From the NCBI GenBank assembly GCA_904501625.1, contig CAJGBR010000002.1, positions 1 to 64,000 of the forward strand: 64,000 bases of DNA, written 5' to 3'. Below, piece by piece: positions 34,901 to 46,667 of the stretch (position 1 is the stretch's first letter; each line of letters starts with the position of its first letter). The notes under the pieces are model-generated. The model was not told the DNA's origin. It did no database searches and saw nothing but the letters and a program-made list of their open reading frames with translations. The translations under genes were made by a program, and so were the position numbers. Source of the DNA: an uncultured Rikenellaceae bacterium. Lineage in GTDB: Bacteria > Bacteroidota > Bacteroidia > Bacteroidales > Rikenellaceae.

Positions 34901-36420
34901 AGATTAAAACTGCAATTCGGGTCTGAACTTCCCACAAAACCATCAAATACTCCTTTCGAGAAGAATCCCTTTACTTCGATATCCTTATAGTTGTAGTCGT
35001 TGAAATCCAGATTATCAATATCAGACTGAGCATAGAATCTATAATCATCATTACTCCAATACCCCTGAGCCTTTGTCTTCAGTGTCACGTCTTTGAGTAT
35101 TTCGACTCCTAAAAACTGCCCGATATTGAAATTATCTACATCTACAAATCCGTTGACGTTTTTACGGTACATCGAATCAGGTTTGATATTGCCACCGAAA
35201 ACCACACTTCCCAATCGGGTATCAACATTTCCGTTGACTTTGAAATCTGAGAAGAATCCCTCAAAGTATCCTGAAAAAACGATTTCTCCCAGAGTCGCAA
35301 GTTTCGACGAAACCTTATTCAGATTTTTTCCTGTGAATACGTTATATAGGCGTTCTACTTCTGATGGAGTAGTTTCAAGTCTACCGACATCAAACATAAA
35401 ATCGGTCTTCGATGCACTCGGCAATCCCTTCATTGAGAATCGAACATCTAATTTAGTATTCTCCGACACTGCGCGATTTAGTTTTCCTCTGAGATACCTA
35501 ACCGGTCCCTCAACATTACCCTCAATGGCAAAGCCCGTTGTGAAACGTGCTACACTCGGTGCAAAACAGGCAATCGTCGCAAAATCGACATCTGTATCAA
35601 ACAAATCTGCATCGAAAGAGACTTTCGATGTAAATTCGTTAAATGCCCGCCACGAATCATAAAACATATTAAATTGCTTAGAATTGAGGTGGGAAGTATT
35701 TGCTTTGAAGTGCAATTGCCCGAATCTCATTCCTGTCGACGACACAACCATCTGACTACTGCGAAAAACGTGCATCACAAAACCACTCTTCTCACGGAAT
35801 GACATACTATCCAACGACAGCCTTACGCTATCACCTATCAATTCGATATTCTGAGCATTGAACGAAAATTTTGACACGTCAATGTCTGTAAAGTTTACCC
35901 CCGAAGGTTTAGGACGAATGTAATGTCGTCTCATTTTAAAATGCACATCACTGATGTTCAGTACAGTAGCTGAAAGAGCAAATGGCTTTTCAGATGGAGT
36001 TTTTGGTTTATCCGAACGGAAATTATCAAGAATCGCAGACAGATTCATTTTTCGATTTGAGTCCTGCTGCAGAAATAAATTAGTCTTTTCGAGTTTGACA
36101 TTACTTAGCATTAAACGATTATTCACAAAATCATACCCTCGCAACCCAACTCCGAGAGTGCCCACATACAACAATGTGTCTTTGTTATAATCCTCCACAT
36201 AGACACCATTCAGTTCTACCTGATTGAACAATCGTATGGCAATGTGATCGACCAAAAACCGAGTTCCGATTTTATTGCTGATCTTGTTCGACACGTAATC
36301 AACGGCCCAATTCTGCACTCGAACATTGCTCAACATTATTGACAATACCAACGGTATGACAACTACCGTCAGCACAATCGTCGAGACAGTGCCTAATGCT
36401 ATGTGAAAAACCCTTTTCAT
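31900..36420 (-). CDS. tamB: TamB-like translocation and assembly module protein
   Basis: A 1506-residue AsmA/TamB-type protein. An N-terminal signal anchor (about residues 10-30) is followed by a very long stretch of repeating beta segments, expected to form a groove that carries lipids or helps outer-membrane protein assembly between the two membranes. The C-terminal 400 or so residues match the TamB (DUF490) domain: NVRPNTQVQLLIDPKVGD, GRGEGQLNLTINPKNNVF and GDYRITEGSYLFTL. The end is Lys/Arg-rich. No tamA neighbour is present. The gene is transcribed alone, between a terminator and the divergent pheS. Confidence 0.9.
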   Translation of the reverse strand: MKRVFHIALGTVSTIVLTVVVIPLVLSIMLSNVRVQNWAVDYVSNKISNKIGTRFLVDHIAIRLFNQVELNGVYVEDYNKDTLLYVGTLGVGLRGYDFVNNRLMLSNVKLEKTNLFLQQDSNRKMNLSAILDNFRSDKPKTPSEKPFALSATVLNISDVHFKMRRHYIRPKPSGVNFTDIDVSKFSFNAQNIELIGDSVRLSLDSMSFREKSGFVMHVFRSSQMVVSSTGMRFGQLHFKANTSHLNSKQFNMFYDSWRAFNEFTSKVSFDADLFDTDVDFATIACFAPSVARFTTGFAIEGNVEGPVRYLRGKLNRAVSENTKLDVRFSMKGLPSASKTDFMFDVGRLETTPSEVERLYNVFTGKNLNKVSSKLATLGEIVFSGYFEGFFSDFKVNGNVDTRLGSVVFGGNIKPDSMYRKNVNGFVDVDNFNIGQFLGVEILKDVTLKTKAQGYWSNDDYRFYAQSDIDNLDFNDYNYKDIEVKGFFSKGVFDGFVGSSDPNCSFNLNGKFDFRELQPRYDFDLKLFNANLKKLNVNKRDSVSMLRGNLVAAASGSEMDDVNGSARIYNMVYVNHLDTVRIGEVHLRAENSQQSKSIQLNSDFADVGLNGRLSYNKMFDYLNNTLLKYIPLLSDRRTIADTVRTQQIVNNPQLAYYMLNVNVKKANNVAGIFVPGLELAEGTQLLFTFNPEIDKFYLNVDSKFIQKENLYLENIGLACHNDSDSITLYVKADDIMVEGIEMPEFKLMGGVRNNLLRLSLGFKDTMYRASARVNTTALFGRDSLDRPKLTVNFEQSMFALEDDTWLISSGPIDLKYDGIEISEFLVNNRNQKLKIYGEYSRFDKGTVSCDLDGFSVSPFSRFVTRLGYRFDGLLDGKFLIHTNSQRKYFYSDINISSFRVNDIAFKNSRFRSYWDENANRISVSLINDDKQKLISGGYNPQGKIYDLKFDFPKVNFALLQPILDGVLDNIRGEGDAQLQLKGAGNKPRLEGFVNVPKFDAKVDFTKVNYTASGQMIFDESGFYMKNGAVSDGANGTAVLDLIFKHDYFKKLTYEIKVLPTRMLALNTTSEDNSLFYGKIYASGAVGINGRSGQVTMDIAATTENNSEFYMPLSDRVETASTSDFVIWRRKRNSTTDDDNSLARRRMMTRRRNESRSTSSNLDINMAINVRPNTQVQLLIDPKVGDIIKGRGEGQLNLTINPKNNVFNMIGDYRITEGSYLFTLRNIVNRMFKIDDGSTIQWTGDPIDALLDIKAVYSVKTSIAPLVVGNNSSDFDRKIPVDCIISLTDRLSQPTITFDVVAPNADTETQSIVQYNLNTQEMKATQFMWLLLKGSFYTDNNSSSTNIGAATTAATGFEFLSNQLSNWISNDKYNFGIKYHPKDDTKNTTSEIDIAFSTNIFDDRLQLDIEGNYELEDNRSMMNNNSNNLTGNFFLTWLLDRSGKLRARIFTRSVDRFDESQGLQESGVGFYYQDDFDKFRDLFGKKRRQREQKRAKEVADSIKNNSTK

Positions 36421-36464
36421 AATCCGTCAAACGTGCAGAATATCGTGCAATAATAATGAAAATT

Positions 36465-36495
36465 TTTGTTTTTTGGAAAAAATACACGACATTTG
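36465..36495 (+). promoter_or_regulatory. Likely promoter of pheS
   Basis: TTTG at 36465-36468 and GACATTTG at 36488-36495 are 19 bases apart; the -7 box has one mismatch (G for T). pheS begins 39 bases later. Confidence 0.55.
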
Positions 36496-36534
36496 TAGGT
36501 TAAAACTCTTTCACACGATATAAATAAGGGAACA

Positions 36535-37554
36535 ATGATTAATAAAATTGAAAAAATACGCCAAAATATCGCTGAATTTAGACCCAAAACTCAAGCTGAT
36601 ATCGAAGAATTCAGAGTAAGAATTCTTGGCCGTAAAGGTGAATTGACAGAATTATTCGAAGAGTTTAAAACCGTAGCTCCGGAAATGAAACGTGAACTCG
36701 GTAAGAAAATGAACGAACTCAAAAATTTTGCTCAAGACACTATCAACCAACTCAAAACAGACTTCGAATCTCAGGAGATCGAATGCGAACGTACCGATAT
36801 GACCCGCCCTGCATCTGCTGACGGAATCGGTTCTCGCCACCCAATCTCACTGGTTAAAAACGAAATCTTTGACATCTTTAAAAGAATTGGTTTCACACTA
36901 ACTGACGGTCCTGAAATCGAAGACGATTTTCACGTCTTCTCAGCCTTGAACTTCCCACCGGAACACCCTGCTCGTGATATGCAAGACACATTCTTCATCG
37001 AAAAGAATCCGGATATTTTGCTGCGTACACACACTTCGTCACTCGAAGTACGTACAATGGAACGTCAAAAACCACCAATCCGAGTAATTTGCCCAGGACG
37101 CGTATTCAGAAATGAAGCAATTTCTTACCGTGCTCACTGTATTTTCCACCAGGTTGAAGGATTGTACATTGATGAAAATGTTTCATTCGCAGATCTTAAA
37201 CAAGCAATTCTATACTTTGCAAAAGAGATGTTTGGAGAACAAACCCAGATTCGTCTGCGTCCGTCCTATTTCCCATTTACCGAGCCGAGTGCCGAAGTGG
37301 ACGTCTCTTGCAACTTGTGTGGCGGAAAGGGTTGTCCTGTATGTAAACAGACCGGTTGGCTCGAAATTATGGGTGCAGGAATGACCGATCCAAACGTACT
37401 CGAAGCGTGTGGAATTGATAGCAAAAAATATACAGGATTTGCATTCGGTATGGGTGTTGAACGTATCGCTATGCTGAAATACGGAGTTAAAGACCTCCGA
37501 CTTTATTTCGAAAACGATTTGAGATTCCTAGAACAATTTGAGGCTGCTCTGTAA
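36535..37554 (+). CDS. pheS: Phenylalanine--tRNA ligase alpha subunit
   Basis: Class II aminoacyl-tRNA synthetase subunit, working as an alpha2-beta2 enzyme with PheT. N-terminal coiled coil (about 1-85), then motif 1 (GFTLTDGPEIEDDFHVFSAL), motif 2 (ICPGRVFRNEAISYRAHCIFHQVEG) and motif 3 (FAFGMGVERIAMLKYG). A CxxC...CxxC cluster (CNLCGGKGCPVCKQTGW) lies between motifs 2 and 3. 339 residues is normal. pheT is not adjacent, as often happens in Bacteroidetes. Confidence 0.96.
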   Translation: MINKIEKIRQNIAEFRPKTQADIEEFRVRILGRKGELTELFEEFKTVAPEMKRELGKKMNELKNFAQDTINQLKTDFESQEIECERTDMTRPASADGIGSRHPISLVKNEIFDIFKRIGFTLTDGPEIEDDFHVFSALNFPPEHPARDMQDTFFIEKNPDILLRTHTSSLEVRTMERQKPPIRVICPGRVFRNEAISYRAHCIFHQVEGLYIDENVSFADLKQAILYFAKEMFGEQTQIRLRPSYFPFTEPSAEVDVSCNLCGGKGCPVCKQTGWLEIMGAGMTDPNVLEACGIDSKKYTGFAFGMGVERIAMLKYGVKDLRLYFENDLRFLEQFEAAL

Positions 37555-37615
37555 CGTTGTTATTCTCGAATATTGGCAGCGAATCAGATTTTTGGAACAA
37601 AATTCGCAAGTGAAT

Positions 37616-39382
37616 ATGAGAATGCGAGGAATTGTATATAGTTCGATTTTATGTGTCGCAATGGTATTAATCGGTTGCGGCACAAATCGACTTGTGTTAA
37701 ATCCGAAAACAGATTCTTCAAAAAACGAAATAACAAAAATCAACGTAACACCACTACCTGATGAACTTGTTGCACGAGATCATTTCTACACAGGTTTGAG
37801 GGCAATGTTGCTAAAAGATTCAGATCGCGACGTTATCAGATCGCATTTCGAATCCGCACTGCAGAATGGGTTTGACAATTCACTATTGTGGATGAAAATG
37901 GGTGAGTTGTATCCCGACTCTCTGCAACTTGCCGAACAATATGCCAGAAAAGCAGTCGATGCCGATTCTACAAACATTCAGGCAATCTACCTGCTCTGCG
38001 ACATTCTGCTGAAAACCAACGACGCAGATAAGGCTCTTGAGACCTTGCTTAAAGCAAAAAAACTTGCTCCGAATAATCTTAACATCTACTCGTACATTGC
38101 TGCCATATACAACCACAAAGGATTGACCTATGCAGCTCTGAACGAACTGACCGAGGCTCAGAATAAATTCGGAGCCAAAGAGAGTATACTGCACTTTAAA
38201 CGAGAACTTCTGTTCAAGATGCAACTCTATGATAAGGCAATCAAAGAGGCTGAACAGTTGGCCGAAACATCACCAAACAACATTGAAAATCTGATATTCC
38301 TCGGTAAGGCATATTCGATGAAAAACTCTCCGCAGAGTGATTCGGCTGCAATCAAAACCTTTAACTCGGCACTCGAAATTGAACCTCAAAATATTGAGGT
38401 ACTCTCTGCTCTGTGTAACTTCTATGCATCAAGACGCAACTACCACAATTTTTTGGAAACAACACAGAAACTATTCGAGCTGAAAGAGTTACCTGCAAAG
38501 AATAAAATCAAATTTTTCAATAATTATATCCATTCACCAGCGTTCTACCAAAATCACTTCTTTCAGGTCGACCATCTTGTCAATACGCTGCTTAGGACTC
38601 ACCCCGAAGACAGTGCTGTCAAAATGACCTATACAACCCATCTTATTGCAAGTGGCAAAACCGAACAGGCAATACAATACCAAAAAGAGTGGATTGCCCA
38701 AAACCCCGAACTAATTTCGCCCTATGAGTATGTCATTCAAGGAGAATTGTATATGAAACGACCCGACTCGGCATTGGTTTATATTGATCGTGCCATCAAA
38801 CAATTCCCTAAGAATGTTGATATTGCATCGAATAAAGCATCTTATTACTACACTATTAACCAGAAAGATAAAGCACTGAAAGAGTGGAAGAAAATCTTAA
38901 AGATTGCGAAAGATGATTCAACCCGATGTTCGATTTATTGTATGATGGGCGACATAACAAACGAAATTGAAAATATAAGCAAAAAAGAGGTCTACAAATA
39001 CTACGAAAAAGCTTTAGCAATAGACTCGATGAATATTGCGGTACTTAACAATTATAGTTATCTGCTGAGTGAAGATTCTACCCAGCTGAACAAAGCACTG
39101 CAACTCGCCGAACGAATGATGACTCGTGAGATATCCAATCCAATCTATCTCGATACATACGCCTGGGTATTGTTCAAATCGGGACAAGTGGAGAAAGCTC
39201 TCAATATAATGCGACGAGCTATATCTCTCGATACAACCAACAGCTATGTCTTGCTGATGCACTATGGAGACGTTCTGTTCGAATCGAATCAAAAATACTT
39301 GGCGAGAATATATTGGAGAAAGGCCCTCGAAGCCGGTGCCAATATCAAAGACATCGAACCACGAATAAAAAAACTTGATTAA
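37616..39382 (+). CDS. TPR-repeat lipoprotein
   Basis: The open frame begins earlier at 37538, but MRMRGIVYSSILCVAMVLIG followed by Cys21 is a classic lipoprotein signal (LIGC), so I start it at 37616. The mature 568 residues are almost wholly helical tetratricopeptide-like repeats, for example AEQYARKAVDADSTNIQAIY, DKALETLLKAKKLAPNNLN and KVYKYYEKALAIDSMN-type units. Such proteins scaffold complexes at the inner face of the outer membrane. It shares one base with the next gene (TAATG), an EnvC-like protein, which suggests they work together on the cell wall. Confidence 0.85.
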   Translation: MRMRGIVYSSILCVAMVLIGCGTNRLVLNPKTDSSKNEITKINVTPLPDELVARDHFYTGLRAMLLKDSDRDVIRSHFESALQNGFDNSLLWMKMGELYPDSLQLAEQYARKAVDADSTNIQAIYLLCDILLKTNDADKALETLLKAKKLAPNNLNIYSYIAAIYNHKGLTYAALNELTEAQNKFGAKESILHFKRELLFKMQLYDKAIKEAEQLAETSPNNIENLIFLGKAYSMKNSPQSDSAAIKTFNSALEIEPQNIEVLSALCNFYASRRNYHNFLETTQKLFELKELPAKNKIKFFNNYIHSPAFYQNHFFQVDHLVNTLLRTHPEDSAVKMTYTTHLIASGKTEQAIQYQKEWIAQNPELISPYEYVIQGELYMKRPDSALVYIDRAIKQFPKNVDIASNKASYYYTINQKDKALKEWKKILKIAKDDSTRCSIYCMMGDITNEIENISKKEVYKYYEKALAIDSMNIAVLNNYSYLLSEDSTQLNKALQLAERMMTREISNPIYLDTYAWVLFKSGQVEKALNIMRRAISLDTTNSYVLLMHYGDVLFESNQKYLARIYWRKALEAGANIKDIEPRIKKLD

Positions 39383-40566
39383 TGAAAAAACTCCTTTTCA
39401 TAATATTTTGTTTACTGATGACTCCCTCACTCTACTCACAGACCATCGAGTCGCTGAATGAGGAGATTCGTCGAGCAGAAGAGGAAATCGAAGCAACCAA
39501 CCGATTACTCAAATCAACAACGTCAAAGACTGCGAGTAGCGAAAAACAACTTAAACTCGTCAGAAATAATATCTCCCAACGTAAATCGATTATCAATAAT
39601 CTGAACCGACAGAGCTCAAAAATAAATAAAAATGTAAAGAACAAATCTCAGTCAATAACCTCTCTCGAAAAGGAGTTATCCGGTCTGAAAGATGAGTATG
39701 CCGAAATGCTCTACACTACATATAAGCACTATAAGTTAAATGATTATATAACTTTTCTGTTCGCAGCAAAAGATTTCAATGACGTATTCAGGCGTATCTA
39801 TTATGTCAAACAATATACCCAGATGCGAGAGATTAAGGCAGCCGAAATCGATTCGGTGACCGTAAAACTCAATTCTGATATTGACTCGCTGAATGTAGAA
39901 AAACAAAAATTGGATAAACTCAAAACACAACGTAATAAAGAGTTGAAATCGTTATCGGCAGACGAGGCTAAAAAAAAGAAAATCGTTGCAGAACTGAAAT
40001 CTACCGAAAAACGTCTCAACAATAAAATCAGACAAGAACAAAAGAAGATTGAAGAGTTATACCGCTCAATCGAACGTCTTGTCGCAAACGAAGCCCGAAA
40101 AGGTCAGAAGAGTGCCCGTTCAGCAGAATTTTATGCACTTACAGGCCGATTCGACCAGAATAAAGGCAAACTTCCCTATCCGATCGAAGGTGGTGTGATA
40201 GTCGACCGATATGGATTGCACGAGCACCCAACACAGAAAGGATTAACTATTGACAATACGGGTGTCAACATCGCAGCCGAACCAGGTAGTAAAGTTCGTG
40301 CAGTGTTCGAAGGCGAAGTTGTGCACGTTATTCACAATAAGGGATTTAACTATACTGTACTCATCCGACACGGAAAATATCTGACAACTTATACAAATCT
40401 GCAAACCATAAATGTAAAACAAGGTGAAAAGGTTTCGGGAGGAACCATAATCGGAACACTGAACACCGAAAACGATGCTGAACTACACTTCGAATTGTGG
40501 ATGGAAACACCCGAAAAGTCAACTCCAGCAACGACACTCAATCCCTCGTTGTGGTTCCGCAGATAA
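39382..40566 (+). CDS. EnvC-like murein hydrolase activator with degenerate LytM domain
   Basis: 394 residues: signal peptide (1-20, ending LYSQ), long coiled coil (about 22-235) and a C-terminal LytM/M23 domain (about 265-392). The zinc-binding residues of active M23 peptidases are missing: the HxxxD site reads DNTGVNI (291-297) and the HxH site reads ELHFE (367-371). As with E. coli EnvC, it probably activates an amidase instead of cutting peptidoglycan. The TPR lipoprotein upstream is translationally coupled. FtsEX, the usual partner, is not in the window. Confidence 0.88.
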   Translation: MKKLLFIIFCLLMTPSLYSQTIESLNEEIRRAEEEIEATNRLLKSTTSKTASSEKQLKLVRNNISQRKSIINNLNRQSSKINKNVKNKSQSITSLEKELSGLKDEYAEMLYTTYKHYKLNDYITFLFAAKDFNDVFRRIYYVKQYTQMREIKAAEIDSVTVKLNSDIDSLNVEKQKLDKLKTQRNKELKSLSADEAKKKKIVAELKSTEKRLNNKIRQEQKKIEELYRSIERLVANEARKGQKSARSAEFYALTGRFDQNKGKLPYPIEGGVIVDRYGLHEHPTQKGLTIDNTGVNIAAEPGSKVRAVFEGEVVHVIHNKGFNYTVLIRHGKYLTTYTNLQTINVKQGEKVSGGTIIGTLNTENDAELHFELWMETPEKSTPATTLNPSLWFRR

Positions 40567-40582
40567 ACACTAAAGCACGATT

Positions 40583-40999
40583 ATGAGTAAAATAGATTTT
40601 TATACAGAGGATTGCACATTTACCTACAAAGGGAAAATTAATACACGCAACTGGATAAATCGTGCCATCACTGAAGCTGACAAAAAAACAGGAGCCATTT
40701 CAATTATCTTCTGTTCAGATGATTATCTCATAAATATCAATCGAGAGTATCTCAATCACGATTATTTTACCGATATAATCACGTTCGACTACTGTGAAGA
40801 GGATATTATTTCGGGAGATCTGTTTATCAGTATTGATATGGTAAAATCCAATGCCGAGAAATTTGGAGTAAGCTTCTACGAAGAACTGCATCGAGTAGTT
40901 ATCCACGGAGTATTGCACCTCATCGGATTCAAAGATAAATCCAACGAAGAGGCTCAGATTATGAGATCACAGGAAACTTATTGGCTTGAACGTTATTAA
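40583..40999 (+). CDS. ybeY: rRNA maturation/endoribonuclease YbeY
   Basis: 138 residues. YbeY takes part in 16S rRNA 3'-end maturation and ribosome quality control. The metal motif reads HGVLHLIGFKD: two histidines as expected, but the third ligand position, His in E. coli, is Asp here. The rest (ITEADKKTGAISIIFCSDDYLININREYL and DIITFDYCEEDIISGDLFISIDMV) is typical. The stop abuts the mnmG start with no gap, so translation is likely coupled. Confidence 0.93.
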   Translation: MSKIDFYTEDCTFTYKGKINTRNWINRAITEADKKTGAISIIFCSDDYLININREYLNHDYFTDIITFDYCEEDIISGDLFISIDMVKSNAEKFGVSFYEELHRVVIHGVLHLIGFKDKSNEEAQIMRSQETYWLERY

Positions 41000-44427
<3,428 letters not shown>

Positions 44428-44440
44428 AAACCTTCACAAT

Positions 44441-44902
44441 ATGAAACTTTACATCACAAGAGCTATAAAACAATTCTTATTCTACGCAATACTAGCCACA
44501 GTAATCATAAGTATTATGATGGCATTAGATGCAACAGATGTAAAAACATACAAAGAATTGTTTACATCGCAACAATGGAATCAAATGATTCTGCTGCTGG
44601 CAGGACTCTCAGCAATCTATCCAATTTTCGGATACTCGAAACGAACTATCAATCTGAACGCAGTATATCACCGCGAAGATGTTATCAGAGTGCTGTCACT
44701 AAACAATTACAAACTCGTTGAAGAAAGTGAAAATTCAATGATTTTCAGAGGCGAAACTCTCGGCAAAAAACTCAGATGGCTTTTCGAAGATCAAATCGAA
44801 ATTAACACTACAAACGAAGAAACTACTGAAATTTCAGGCCCAAGAAAAGAGGTCGTTATTCTCATTTTCAGAATACAGACTTATATTCAAAATAAACAAT
44901 AG
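44441..44902 (+). CDS. Small membrane protein of unknown function
   Basis: About 153 residues from the ATG at 44441 (MKLYITRAIKQ); an upstream frame start at 44420 would overlap thiC. Two hydrophobic segments, about 9-27 (FLFYAILATVIISIMMAL) and about 45-64 (MILLLAGLSAIYPIFGYSK), are followed by a soluble C-terminal domain of mixed alpha/beta character ending in VVILIFRIQTYI. I do not recognise a family beyond similar hypothetical proteins expected in Bacteroidetes. It may be read through from thiC. Confidence 0.72.
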   Translation: MKLYITRAIKQFLFYAILATVIISIMMALDATDVKTYKELFTSQQWNQMILLLAGLSAIYPIFGYSKRTINLNAVYHREDVIRVLSLNNYKLVEESENSMIFRGETLGKKLRWLFEDQIEINTTNEETTEISGPRKEVVILIFRIQTYIQNKQ

Positions 44903-44975
44903 TAAATCGAGTTACGATAAATTACGGCAATAGTAAATATCTGTCTGACTGCATAATAACAATCGAGGAATTAAA

Positions 44976-46646
44976 ATGAAAAGGTTAAAAATATTTCTTA
45001 TTTGCATCGCATCTGCGGCAATTGTAGTAGGAATCTCGGCGAACAACAATCCCGATTTGAAGATTACAAAGAATCTCGAAATTCTGTTCAACATCTTCAA
45101 AGAGGTCAATATGTTTTATGTCGATCCTATTAATCCTGATAGTCTCGTCGAAGCTGCAGCTTGGGGAATGTCAAAACACCTCGATCCCTATACCGAATAC
45201 TTTTCCGAAAAAGATATGCAGGAATTCGAGATAATTACTACCGGTAAATATGGCGGCATCGGAGCAATAATCAGTCAAATCAAAGGAGCCGATTATGTGA
45301 TAATTGCCGAGCCATATCAAGGTTCTCCCGCAGACAAAGCAGGACTCAAAATCGACGATAAAATTATCTCCATTGACGGAGTGTCAACTAAAGGTTTTAC
45401 TTCAGAAAAAATCAGCTCAATGCTGAAAGGTGATCCTGAAACTACGATTAAGATTGAGGTCGAATCTGTGGACAGTACACGTAAAACTCTGACAATCAAA
45501 CGTGAACAAATATCACTTCCAAGCGTATCATACAGTGGAATTGTTGCCCCAGGTACAGGGTATATAGCACTGAGAACCTTTGCCGAAGGTGCAGCAAACG
45601 AAATCGCCACAGCACTGACAAAACTGAAAAACGAATACAAAATCACATCGTTGATTCTCGATTTCAGAAACAACGGCGGAGGACTAATTTCCGAAGCAGT
45701 AAACATCGTTGGATTGTTTGTTCCACACAACACAAAAGTAGTATCTACTAAAGGTAAACTCAAATCATCAGAGCATGGTTATTACACTGAGAATCAACCC
45801 ATTGACACAACAATTAAGTTGGCCGTAATGATCAATCACCACTCAGCCTCATCGTCTGAGATCGTAGCTGGAGCACTACAAGATTACGACCGTGCAGTCA
45901 TCTGTGGTCAACGTAGTTTCGGCAAAGGCCTTGTTCAAGCAACACGTCACGTAGGACATCGTTCATATTTGAAAATCACCACTGCCAAATACTACATTCC
46001 AAGCGGACGATGCATTCAAGCCATCAACTACAGCAAACGTAACAATAAGGGCGAGATTGAACATATTCCAGATTCGCTGATTAGGGAATTCAAAACAGCC
46101 AAGGGACGCAAAGTCTACGATGGAGGCGGTATTATGCCAGACCTTAAAATCGAACCGCAGTACCATAGTGTATTCACAATAAGTCTATTCGGTCAGGGCA
46201 TTATCGAGGATTTTGCCCGGAAGTACTACAAAGAACACCCGCTGCGAGGCTCAGAAATGCCCGAAAAATTCACTTTAACAGATTCTGAGTACCAGGAATT
46301 CGTCGATTTCGCAAAAGATAAGAAAATCGAGCTAAAATCAGAAACTGAGGGGGCAATCAAAATATTGCGCAATATAGCTACTCGCGAAAAGTATATCAAC
46401 AAAATTGAAAATCAACTCAAGGCCCTCGAAAATGAGATGCGTTCAGAGAACAAAGAGTACCTCATTGCATTCAGATCAGAAATACAGCCTCTGATTGAGA
46501 ATGACATTATAATCCGATACCAATATCGTCAAGGCGTAATTCGCCATTCTCTGACATCAGATAATGAATTGAAACAGATTATCAGTATCCTAAACGACAA
46601 CACCGAATTAGAACGATTGCTCAATAAAGATACCGAGAGAAAATAG
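44976..46646 (+). CDS. S41 family carboxy-terminal processing peptidase
   Basis: 556 residues with an N-terminal signal or anchor (MKRLKIFLICIASAAIVVGI), then a PDZ domain (about 85-170, KYGGIGAII, GSPADKAGLKIDDKIISIDG) and the S41 serine protease core. The catalytic Ser is in HHSASSSEI (Ser294) and the catalytic Lys in RSFGKGLVQ (Lys317). A C-terminal helical extension (about 440-556) is typical of CtpA/Prc forms in this phylum. It trims or degrades periplasmic proteins. A histidine kinase gene follows after 21 bases. Confidence 0.94.
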   Translation: MKRLKIFLICIASAAIVVGISANNNPDLKITKNLEILFNIFKEVNMFYVDPINPDSLVEAAAWGMSKHLDPYTEYFSEKDMQEFEIITTGKYGGIGAIISQIKGADYVIIAEPYQGSPADKAGLKIDDKIISIDGVSTKGFTSEKISSMLKGDPETTIKIEVESVDSTRKTLTIKREQISLPSVSYSGIVAPGTGYIALRTFAEGAANEIATALTKLKNEYKITSLILDFRNNGGGLISEAVNIVGLFVPHNTKVVSTKGKLKSSEHGYYTENQPIDTTIKLAVMINHHSASSSEIVAGALQDYDRAVICGQRSFGKGLVQATRHVGHRSYLKITTAKYYIPSGRCIQAINYSKRNNKGEIEHIPDSLIREFKTAKGRKVYDGGGIMPDLKIEPQYHSVFTISLFGQGIIEDFARKYYKEHPLRGSEMPEKFTLTDSEYQEFVDFAKDKKIELKSETEGAIKILRNIATREKYINKIENQLKALENEMRSENKEYLIAFRSEIQPLIENDIIIRYQYRQGVIRHSLTSDNELKQIISILNDNTELERLLNKDTERK

Positions 46647-46667
46647 CGACAATCCAAACCTTCTCAA

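Noticed and set aside
35093-35662. A 189-codon plus-strand open frame inside tamB
   Set aside because: It is antisense to well-matched TamB sequence, has low-complexity Ser/Thr/Pro/Asn content typical of shadow frames, and has no promoter or family match.
40899-40907. TTATCCACG in ybeY as a DnaA box
   Set aside because: It is a single 8-of-9 match inside conserved coding sequence for the metal motif, with no neighbouring boxes.
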